DNA of 64,000 nt, taken from an uncultured Bacteroidales bacterium. Its GTDB lineage: Bacteria > Bacteroidota > Bacteroidia > Bacteroidales > Paludibacteraceae. Below are positions 18,151 through 24,447 of this stretch, piece after piece; within the stretch, counting starts at the first letter, position 1; each line of letters begins with the position of its first letter. Made by a program: the position numbers and the translations under genes. Under the pieces are notes generated by a model that did no database searches, was not told where the DNA came from, and worked only from the letters and a program-made list of their open reading frames with translations. Location: assembly GCA_944321895.1 (NCBI GenBank), contig CALUNA010000015.1, positions 1 through 64,000 on the forward strand. The letters are read 5' to 3'.

Positions 18151-19914
18151 TTAGTCTATCGTGACACCAAATACCAATCCGGCTTGCCAGTCCAGGTCAA
18201 CCGAAATACCCAAGCTCATTTCCGTATTGCGCAAATCGGGAATGGTTACCGATGCGCTTTTCAATGAATTGATGGTCAGGTTGGCCGTGGTTACGTAGTC
18301 TTGCATAAATACGGCTGGATCAGCTATTGGAGTGGCGGGTTGTGTTCCATTACCAGGAACCAATGTCGCTACCAGATAGAACTTGGCTCCGACAGGAACG
18401 ACGCCATTCTGGCCATAAAATGCGGCGCCGGTGTTGTTTTCCAGCTCGATAACCATGCTAACATTGTTTTGAGTAGGTCCAGTAACTTTGTTTTCCAGCA
18501 ATAAGGTGTAATTATCTCCTCCTGTGGCAGAATTTGTACCATCATTCATTGCCTTGATATTGACTTCATTGTCATAAATAATTTGGGTTTTTGTTCCATC
18601 GCTGGCAAAACTCCAGTTTACTTTTTCCGGTTGTCCGGCAATCAATATGCCCGTAACGGGGAAACCATTCGCATCAACAGTTACATTGTTATCATTCACA
18701 TCTTTTAATGTTCCGCTTGCACATTTTACCGTCGTTTTCAGGCTTGCTACGCTATACTGAATGTTGTTTGCCAAGGCTATGGCGTGTGTGGATTCACGGA
18801 CTTCATCGTACCAACCATTGGCTGCCCAATCATAGCCAGCCCAAGTCGTCGGCCAAGTCGGACTTACTGCATCCGTTGCCCATGCGGCTGTGTTGGTAAA
18901 GTAGTAAAGCGAAGCCGGGAAACAGATATTGCCGGTAGCAATGGTAGTTGAGTTAATGTCTGCGTTGTCTATATAGCTGAACGCTCCGTTCTTGAATTCA
19001 ACTTGCGCTGCACCTTGTGGCAGGTTGCAGTTTTCGGGGTAGGTGTTTGCGGTTTTATATTCTAATGTATGTATGCCATTAGTAGTTGTTATATTAAAAA
19101 CGTTCCCAATTTCACCAGTTATTAATTTTGCTATAGTTGTTTCTTGGGGCTCTGGTGTAGATGTACTGCTTGCAAAACCATACACAGCATTATACAAATC
19201 CTGCAAAGTCAGACAGATCATTTTTGCAGAACCTGCTTTAAGTTTAATATAGTTATTATATAAAACAGTCAAAGTCTTGGTCTCATTCCCAGCAGTTTCT
19301 GCATAATCTTCCCATCCAGTAGCTCCAGCAACGGCATTCAGGACATTTAGTAAGGCTTTTTGTCCATTGGTTGTAGCATCATCTGCAGCAGTTCCCGTAG
19401 TTACTTTTTCCAACGCGAAAGTGATTCCGGTAGTGCTTGTCGGTGCTGGCGTTTCATCTAAGCTGGTTTTCAATACACCTTGGGCAAATTTATCCGTAGG
19501 CGTACCAGTGCCTCCAATGCCATAAAACAGGAAATTGGTTGTGCCGACTGGAATGCTTACATCGCTGTAAATTTTCTGGTTGTTGTTTAAATCGGTATTA
19601 CCAATGGGTGCTAAATCAATAATACTTGTAAAACCATTCCCAGTTGCTTCTGTCGCATTGCGTGGCAGTAATTTAATACTATACATGCCCAGGAAATTTC
19701 CATTAGCCTGGGTGTTGGCTGCGCTCATACGCGTGCCGGTTTTCCCTACCTGCGGCAAGTTGAACGCGAACGATGTTTTTACGCTTTCGGCCGGTGCTGT
19801 TGCGCCCGGGTCATTCTGGATGACTTCGTTTTTGTCCTTGCAGCTATGGAATGCCATAGTTCCTGCGGCTAACAGGGCTATCAGGACTTGCGGTTTCAAT
19901 AAAAAGTTGTTCAT
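18151..19914 (-). CDS. Major fimbrillin candidate, FimA/Mfa1-like lipoprotein
   Basis: 587 residues with a lipoprotein signal peptide (lipobox ending at Cys25) and a KDKNE start to the mature protein. After a short linker comes a strand-like segment (SFAFNLPQVGK) and TGTRM with Arg62. In FimA/Mfa1 pilins, cleavage after an Arg at such a position releases the N-terminal strand so that subunits can polymerise by strand exchange. The rest is beta-rich and Thr/Asn-rich. As the first structural gene of the operon and its largest fimbrillin, it is the best candidate for the shaft subunit. It is longer than FimA or Mfa1 (about 350-560 residues). Confidence 0.78.
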   Translation of the reverse strand: MNNFLLKPQVLIALLAAGTMAFHSCKDKNEVIQNDPGATAPAESVKTSFAFNLPQVGKTGTRMSAANTQANGNFLGMYSIKLLPRNATEATGNGFTSIIDLAPIGNTDLNNNQKIYSDVSIPVGTTNFLFYGIGGTGTPTDKFAQGVLKTSLDETPAPTSTTGITFALEKVTTGTAADDATTNGQKALLNVLNAVAGATGWEDYAETAGNETKTLTVLYNNYIKLKAGSAKMICLTLQDLYNAVYGFASSTSTPEPQETTIAKLITGEIGNVFNITTTNGIHTLEYKTANTYPENCNLPQGAAQVEFKNGAFSYIDNADINSTTIATGNICFPASLYYFTNTAAWATDAVSPTWPTTWAGYDWAANGWYDEVRESTHAIALANNIQYSVASLKTTVKCASGTLKDVNDNNVTVDANGFPVTGILIAGQPEKVNWSFASDGTKTQIIYDNEVNIKAMNDGTNSATGGDNYTLLLENKVTGPTQNNVSMVIELENNTGAAFYGQNGVVPVGAKFYLVATLVPGNGTQPATPIADPAVFMQDYVTTANLTINSLKSASVTIPDLRNTEMSLGISVDLDWQAGLVFGVTID

Positions 19915-19971
19915 AATACAAAAAATGAGAGTGATACTTGTTGTTATTTGTTCATTTATTATTGTCTGTTT

Positions 19972-20607
19972 CTAATTTCCGATAACGTATGCAAGGGACA
20001 AGCCGACTTTGGTCGGCACAAAGCGGTTGGTTGTTTCCTTTCCCAGATGTATGCCGCACCGTTTTTTCTCGTAATAGTCGAATACGGCATGCGAAAATCC
20101 GACACCTATTTCCGCCTCGACACTCCAGTGGTCGCTCAGCACCCAGTGGTAGCCGTAGCCCACGCCGATGGCGTATTCGTTGCCCTGGCAGCGTTGTGTT
20201 TCCAGGCGCGGGAATATGCCAAACGGCAACCGCAGACCGCCCACATTGAAACGTGTGTAGGAGGCGTGTATGCCAATGAAATGCGCGCCGGCGTTCCGGT
20301 CGTCACAGTCTTTCGCATCTATCCAGCGGCACGGTGAATCGTTCACGCCGAACGGTCCGCCGAACCAAAAGCGGTATTCCGGCTGTATGCGCAAATGTTT
20401 CCATTTCACGTTGTTTTCAAAACTCCACGGATTGTATGATATTCCCACCGCCAGGGTGGACATGTTGCCGATACGGAATTCGGGTTCAATGTTCAGGGAA
20501 AGGGTTGCCCAGTTGGACAAGTCGGTCTTGATAGCCATGAACTGTGCCTTCGCCGCTGTTGTCAGGAAGCAACTTAAAATAATGAACAACCGACATTTCC
20601 GATTCAT
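19972..20607 (-). CDS. DUF3575 family protein, first gene of the fimbrial operon
   Basis: 211 residues: a signal peptide (cleavage near KAQ), then a DUF3575-type body with TDLSNWATLSLNIEPEFRI, IQPEYRFWFGG and repeated amphipathic beta-strands. This pattern suggests a small outer-membrane beta-barrel. In Bacteroidales, DUF3575 genes are repeatedly found at the head of Mfa-type fimbrial operons, though the biochemical role is not known. It is 57 bp upstream of the fimbrillin gene. The C-terminal strand ends VGLSLAYVIGN, consistent with a barrel closing strand. It is probably an envelope accessory factor for fimbriae. Confidence 0.8.
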   Translation of the reverse strand: MNRKCRLFIILSCFLTTAAKAQFMAIKTDLSNWATLSLNIEPEFRIGNMSTLAVGISYNPWSFENNVKWKHLRIQPEYRFWFGGPFGVNDSPCRWIDAKDCDDRNAGAHFIGIHASYTRFNVGGLRLPFGIFPRLETQRCQGNEYAIGVGYGYHWVLSDHWSVEAEIGVGFSHAVFDYYEKKRCGIHLGKETTNRFVPTKVGLSLAYVIGN

Positions 20608-20750
20608 AACAAGGTATGTAGTATAACAATTGTTGAATTTAAGAAAATTAAAATATCCATTTTCCTAACTCAACGGCTTATGTTAGTCCATGGTTCTGAT
20701 AAATAACATTCTGTCTTCTCTACAATGCAGAAGTATATAAGAAATCTTTG

Positions 20751-20782
20751 CAAATGTATGTTTTCTGTTTAAGATGAGCAAT
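20751..20782 (-). promoter_or_regulatory. Promoter of the fimbrial operon
   Basis: On the minus strand, TACATTTG (20751-20758) matches TAnnTTTG and is preceded 20 bp upstream by ATTG (20779-20782), a -33-like element at the usual Bacteroidota spacing. It predicts a leader of about 135 nt before the DUF3575 gene. Confidence 0.6.
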
Positions 20783-20814
20783 TGTTTTTTTTGTTTTTGT
20801 CTTTTTTATTGCTC
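20776..20814. promoter_or_regulatory. Inverted repeat overlapping the fimbrial -33 element
   Basis: GAGCAAT (20776-20782) is repeated inverted as ATTGCTC (20808-20814). The proximal arm covers the -33 box, where a DNA-binding regulator could act. The intervening DNA is nearly pure T. Confidence 0.35.
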
Positions 20815-20976
20815 TGAAAACTTTTGTTATAAAATTATATCGGATTAATTTTTCCGTATGCACGTAACCGCTGATAGCCGTATGGTGGTATAACTGTCAT
20901 TCTGTTTTTTTTATGCAAAAATAGCGGTTGTAAATTGTGTGGTGGGTGAATAATTGTCATAAAATGTGTAGAGAAG

Positions 20977-21009
20977 GTTGTTTTCCGGCTTTAAAAAGTT
21001 GTATTTTTG
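20977..21009 (+). promoter_or_regulatory. Promoter of the truncated ogt copy
   Basis: GTTG (20977-20980), then 21 bp, then TATTTTTG (21002-21009), 47 bp before the ATG at 21056. A good promoter ahead of a broken gene suggests that this is the original ogt 5' end. Confidence 0.6.
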
Positions 21010-21055
21010 CATCGTTTCCGTATTTTGCATATTTAACACTAAAAACAATTAGAGG

Positions 21056-21297
21056 ATGCATTCTCCGTGTTTGTATGAAAGTCTGGTTGGGACGCCGTTG
21101 GGCGTAATGCATGTCGGTGTGTCGGATGCAGGAGTATGTTTTCTGCATTTTGCCGGTGTGTCAGATGGTTTGCCGGCATATCCGGCTGTCATGTCTGCCG
21201 GTGCGGCTATGTGTCTGGAGGAAGTCCGTCGGCAGCTGGATGCCTATTTTGCCGGCCGCCTGCGCCGGTTCGATTTGCCCTTGGTGTGGCATGGAAC
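21056..21297 (+). pseudogene. Truncated 5' copy of ogt (methylguanine-DNA methyltransferase)
   Basis: The first about 80 residues are homologous to the intact ogt at 22614. They then stop matching after WHGT at 21297, well before the DNA-binding and PCHRI active-site region. The frame runs on to a stop at 21487 through unrelated AT-rich sequence that resembles no domain. Residues from 21143 on are essentially identical to the intact copy, while the first 29 residues are clearly diverged. The product could not repair DNA because it lacks the acceptor cysteine. It is most simply the old ogt 5' end stranded by insertion of the DUF1016 segment. Confidence 0.85.
21143..21297 (+). repeat. 155-bp direct repeat, copy 1 (in truncated ogt)
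   Basis: Matches 22701-22855 at 153 of 155 positions by eye, with differences only in CTGGATGCC versus CTGGCTGCT. The offset is constant at 1558 bp. Sequence on both sides of the repeat is not conserved to that degree. Confidence 0.92.
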
Positions 21298-21462
21298 TTG
21301 TTGCCATGCTGTGTATAAATGGATTTTTTATATTGTCAGAAAGATTGTACCTTTGGGAGGTTTTGATACAATATTAAAAAAGTATATTTCATTTTTGCTT
21401 TTCGGATATGGAGACTGGAGATGTTTCCAGAAGTCAATATCGTTTTTTATGAAAAGAATTAT

Positions 21463-21470
21463 TACTTTTG
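21463..21470 (+). promoter_or_regulatory. -7 element of the DUF1016 gene
   Basis: TACTTTTG, 25 bp before the ATG at 21496. A second candidate, TACCTTTG, lies further upstream at 21348-21355. No convincing -33 box was seen for either. Confidence 0.45.
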
Positions 21471-21495
21471 TCGTAAATAATTGGTAGTAATAGGA

Positions 21496-22542
21496 ATGGA
21501 TAATATGGATTTAAAGGGTCTTGCGGATTCAGAACTGAATCAGTTGGCGGATAATATAGCGGAACTTGTTACTAATGCCAAAAGTCGGTTGGCACAAGTA
21601 GTTAATACGACTTTGGTTGCTACATATTGGAATGTAGGCAAATACATTGTGGAATTTGAACAGCAAGGAAATGTAAAAGCAAAATATGGGACTTCTTTAT
21701 TATCCTCATTGTCAAAAATTTTGCGGCTGAAATTGGGAAAGGGTTACAGTCATCCTAACCTTAATAACATGCGTAAATTCTATCTTTTATATCCGATTTT
21801 TCAGACAGTGTCTGAAAAATTGAGTTGGTCACATATTTGCGAGCTCATTACGATAGATAATGATTTGGAAAGGAGTTTTTATGAAAAAGAATGTATAGCT
21901 GCAAATTGGAATGTCCGTTCTCTTCGTCGTCAGATGGATAGTGCTTTGTTCTTGCGCGTGGCGGCAAGTAAAGATAAAGAGGCGATACTCCAACTTGCAC
22001 AAAAGGGAGCGGTTGTTCAGCAACCGGAGGATGTTGTGAAAGAAACCTATACGCTTGAATTTCTTGGTTTGCCGGAGCAGAATCAATATAGTGAACATGA
22101 TTTGGAGCAGAAACTCATTGATAATTTACAGATTTTTTTGTTGGAGTTAGGTAAAGGATTTACATACGTAGGAAGGCAATATCCGCTAACAATCGGCAAT
22201 CGGCATTATCATATTGATTTGGTTTTTTATCATAGGATTTTGAAGTGTTTTGTCCTTATTGATTTGAAGAAAAATGCTGTCAAACATCAAGACATCGGTC
22301 AAATGAATATGTATATGGGTTATTTTGCCAAAGAAGAAAATGCTGTGGATGACAATCCGCCGATCGGTATTATTTTAAGTCGTATAAAAGATGATTTGTT
22401 GGTTGAATATGCTACGTATGGGATAGATACTCAGTTATTCGTGTCAAAATATGAACTTTATCTTCCTAATAAAGAGGAATTGAGGCGCTTGGTAGATGGT
22501 ATCATGACCGACAATGCGGTTTGTGGCAATGATAATATATGA
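21496..22542 (+). CDS. DUF1016 (YhcG-like) PD-(D/E)XK nuclease domain protein
   Basis: 348 residues. The N-terminal DUF1016_N region (about 5-150 in the longest frame) has the family's VATYWNVGKYIVEFEQ and YGTSLLSSLSKIL blocks. The C-terminal PD-(D/E)XK fold carries Asp246 in HIDLVFYH and the IDLKK motif (Asp261, Lys263), in longest-frame numbering, so the nuclease site looks intact. The frame opens at a TTG at 21481; the first ATG is 21496. DUF1016 genes are patchily distributed and often sit near restriction systems or mobile DNA. The DNA is more AT-rich than ogt on either side, and it separates two partly identical ogt segments, which indicates transfer. A role in defence or selfish maintenance is inference. 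Confidence 0.88.
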   Translation: MDNMDLKGLADSELNQLADNIAELVTNAKSRLAQVVNTTLVATYWNVGKYIVEFEQQGNVKAKYGTSLLSSLSKILRLKLGKGYSHPNLNNMRKFYLLYPIFQTVSEKLSWSHICELITIDNDLERSFYEKECIAANWNVRSLRRQMDSALFLRVAASKDKEAILQLAQKGAVVQQPEDVVKETYTLEFLGLPEQNQYSEHDLEQKLIDNLQIFLLELGKGFTYVGRQYPLTIGNRHYHIDLVFYHRILKCFVLIDLKKNAVKHQDIGQMNMYMGYFAKEENAVDDNPPIGIILSRIKDDLLVEYATYGIDTQLFVSKYELYLPNKEELRRLVDGIMTDNAVCGNDNI

Positions 22543-22613
22543 AACATGGCTGGGGGGCATGGTGTGTAATGTAAAGTTTTTGTATGTTCTTGGATATGGA
22601 AATTGCTAATCGT

Positions 22614-23123
22614 ATGGCCGGTTTGTCTTATTGCGTCCATTTTATTGATACGCCAGTTGGTTTGATGTGCGCAGGTGTTTCTGATGCGGGTTTGCATTTC
22701 CTGCATTTTGCCGGTGTGTCAGATGGTTTGCCGGCATATCCGGCTGTCATGTCTGCCGGTGCGGCTATGTGTCTGGAGGAAGTCCGTCGGCAGCTGGCTG
22801 CTTATTTTGCCGGCCGCCTGCGCCGGTTCGATTTGCCCTTGGTGTGGCATGGAACGGCATTCCAGCAAGCTGTGTGGCGCAGTCTGTTGGATGTGCCCTA
22901 TGGACGGACACGTTCTTATGCTGAACAGGCGGCTTTGCTTGGTTGTCCAAAGGCGGTGCGTGCCGTGGCCAATGCCAACCGCCTGAATCCGTGGGCGATT
23001 ATTGTGCCGTGCCATCGCATTATCGGCTCGGACGGCTCCCTGACGGGCTATGCGGGCGGATTGGAGCGCAAGCGTTTCCTGCTCGATTTGGAACGGAAAC
23101 AGGCGGGAAATAGCAGCATGTAA
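22614..23123 (+). CDS. ogt: Methylated-DNA-protein-cysteine methyltransferase
   Basis: 169 residues from ATG 22614 (MAGLSYCVHF); a longer frame from 22584 is possible. The suicide enzyme transfers the methyl group from O6-methylguanine to its own cysteine. An N-terminal ribonuclease-H-like domain is followed by the helix-turn-helix region (AFQQAVWRSLLD), the ANRLNP arginine-finger/asparagine-hinge area, and the PCHRI active site with Cys133. It is complete at its C-terminus. Its central part repeats the truncated copy at 21143-21297, while its first 30 residues differ. The intact gene is therefore probably a recombinant, or came in with the DUF1016 gene. Confidence 0.93.
   Translation: MAGLSYCVHFIDTPVGLMCAGVSDAGLHFLHFAGVSDGLPAYPAVMSAGAAMCLEEVRRQLAAYFAGRLRRFDLPLVWHGTAFQQAVWRSLLDVPYGRTRSYAEQAALLGCPKAVRAVANANRLNPWAIIVPCHRIIGSDGSLTGYAGGLERKRFLLDLERKQAGNSSM
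22701..22855 (+). repeat. 155-bp direct repeat, copy 2 (in intact ogt)
   Basis: Partner of 21143-21297. Identity ends abruptly at the same base on the right (after GGAAC) and falls to roughly two thirds on the left. Confidence 0.92.
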
Positions 23124-23197
23124 TTGGGCTCAAGTCTTTGGGACATTTCCTTGCATGTTTGCGCCGTTTTACATTTTCTTCCGTTTCCCGTCACGTC

Positions 23198-23219
23198 ATG
23201 CCGGCCTCAGAGCCGGCAT
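23198..23219. repeat. GC-rich hairpin downstream of ogt
   Basis: ATGCCGGC (23198-23205) pairs with GCCGGCAT (23212-23219) around a 6-nt loop, with no T-run. It lies between convergent ogt and the M23 gene. It resembles short extragenic palindromes more than a classical terminator. Confidence 0.45.
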
Positions 23220-23272
23220 CTTGCGGGGTGTCGCGGGGTAGTTTGTTTGTGCGTACGTACGATAATCCGCGT

Positions 23273-24241
23273 TTAGTCGAACATTTGCCCCGTATTTTCA
23301 GACAATTGCACCATGCGGTCGTATTCTTCCGGCGACAGATCCTTGAAGTAATAGTTTTGCGGATTCATTACCTTGCCGCGGAAATGCACTTCATAGTGCA
23401 GGTGCGGTCCGGTTGACTTGCCGGTGTTGCCCACCAGGGCAATGACATCGCGCCGTTTCACTTTCTGGCCGGCTCTTACAAACGATTTGTGCAAATGGCC
23501 GTACAGCGTTTCATAGCCGAATCCGTGGTCCAGAATAACGCAGTTTCCATAGCCTGATTTCCAGCCGGAGAATTTGACCGTAGCATCGCCGGTGGCATAT
23601 ACATCCGTGCCGATGGGTGCGGAAAAATCCATGCCTTCATGGAAGCGACGCGTGTGGTAAATCGGGTCTATGCGCCAGCCGTAGCCGGAAGCAGTGCGTT
23701 TCAGGTCTTTGTTCAGCACCGGCTGAATGGCAGGAATATGTTCCAGACGGGCTTCGTTCTCCTTGGCCAGCTGCACGATTTCATCGTACGATTTGGATTG
23801 CACGTACATTTGTTTTTTCAGCACGTCGGCTTTATATGTTATGTCGGCCACCAGCTGCGAGTTGGTCATTTCGGCCAGCTGGTCGTAATAGGCACTTTTG
23901 TTCACCTGTCCCAGGCGCGTGGCCAGTGGAATCGGCTCGGCCTGATAAATGACCCTGTACAGGTTGTCATCGCGTTGTTGCATGTCAGCCAGCACAAGCG
24001 ATAGCTCGTCCAGTTGTTTGTCGAGCAGGTTGTATTGGGCAAGGATTTTTTTGTTTTCCTGGATGAGCTGCCGTTCGCGTGGCGATGGGAAAAAAGTTAC
24101 CATGATGAAAAAAATGACGATGCCGCTAAACAGGCTTGACAGAAAATACAAAAGGCTGCGTTTGATTTTATAGCCTATGGTATGTTCTATCTGCTCGTAA
24201 CTGAGCGTATGCGGGTTGAACTGGAATTTTTTCTTGCTCAT
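23273..24241 (-). CDS. M23 family (LytM-type) peptidoglycan metallopeptidase
   Basis: 322 residues. A cytoplasmic N-terminus is followed by one membrane helix (about 28-52) and a coiled-coil stretch (about 55-95, and again near 120-165). The C-terminal LytM domain starts near residue 185. Zinc ligands His201, Asp205 and His282 and catalytic His249 and His280 are all present, so it should cleave peptidoglycan cross-bridges rather than act only as an activator. It is anchored facing the periplasm. The gene is divergent from alaS and has its own -7 element. A role in cell-wall remodelling or daughter-cell separation is expected from the family. Confidence 0.9.
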   Translation of the reverse strand: MSKKKFQFNPHTLSYEQIEHTIGYKIKRSLLYFLSSLFSGIVIFFIMVTFFPSPRERQLIQENKKILAQYNLLDKQLDELSLVLADMQQRDDNLYRVIYQAEPIPLATRLGQVNKSAYYDQLAEMTNSQLVADITYKADVLKKQMYVQSKSYDEIVQLAKENEARLEHIPAIQPVLNKDLKRTASGYGWRIDPIYHTRRFHEGMDFSAPIGTDVYATGDATVKFSGWKSGYGNCVILDHGFGYETLYGHLHKSFVRAGQKVKRRDVIALVGNTGKSTGPHLHYEVHFRGKVMNPQNYYFKDLSPEEYDRMVQLSENTGQMFD

Positions 24242-24290
24242 GCGGATATATTCTCTATGTTATGGCTGCTGCTTTTCTGAAAACAATGTG

Positions 24291-24298
24291 CAAAAATA
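24291..24298 (-). promoter_or_regulatory. -7 element of the M23 peptidase gene
   Basis: TATTTTTG on the minus strand, 50 bp before the start codon at 24241. Confidence 0.55.
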
Positions 24299-24363
24299 CG
24301 CTTTTTAGTTCAAAACTCCATCTTTTTTTATAATATCCCCCATGATAAGTGAGAATTTTAAGT

Positions 24364-24371
24364 TACCTTTG
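24364..24371 (+). promoter_or_regulatory. -7 element of alaS
   Basis: TACCTTTG, a full match to TAnnTTTG, 76 bp before the ATG at 24448. The longest alaS frame begins at 24349, upstream of this element, so that start is excluded if the element is used. Confidence 0.6.
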
Positions 24372-24386
24372 CACGCTGAATTTTTT

Positions 24387-24408
24387 CGCTGTCACGGACA
24401 GCGTTTTT
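24387..24408 (+). terminator. Hairpin plus T-run in the alaS leader (possible attenuator)
   Basis: CGCTGTC (24387-24393), a 3-nt loop, GACAGCG (24397-24403), then five T. It lies between the alaS promoter element and start codon, about 10 nt into the predicted transcript. It has intrinsic-terminator form but could instead be a 5' stabilising stem-loop. Confidence 0.55.
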
Positions 24409-24447
24409 CATGTGTTTTTGAAAATTGATTTGAAACTTGAAATGAAT

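Larger units (their letters stand above)
20608..21055. other. 448-bp AT-rich divergent intergenic region
   Basis: No gene is visible. It holds the minus-strand fimbrial promoter (20751-20782), a second possible minus-strand -7 element (CAAAAATA at 20916-20923), a 7-bp inverted repeat over the fimbrial -33 box, and the plus-strand ogt promoter (20977-21009). Confidence 0.6.

Noticed and set aside
20620-20950. Possible invertible promoter upstream of the fimbrial operon
   Set aside because: Only a 7-bp inverted repeat was found. Invertible Bacteroidales promoters have longer flanking repeats.
21496-22542. DUF1016 gene as cargo of an insertion sequence
   Set aside because: No transposase, terminal inverted repeats or target-site duplication are visible. 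The flanking repeats are ogt sequence.
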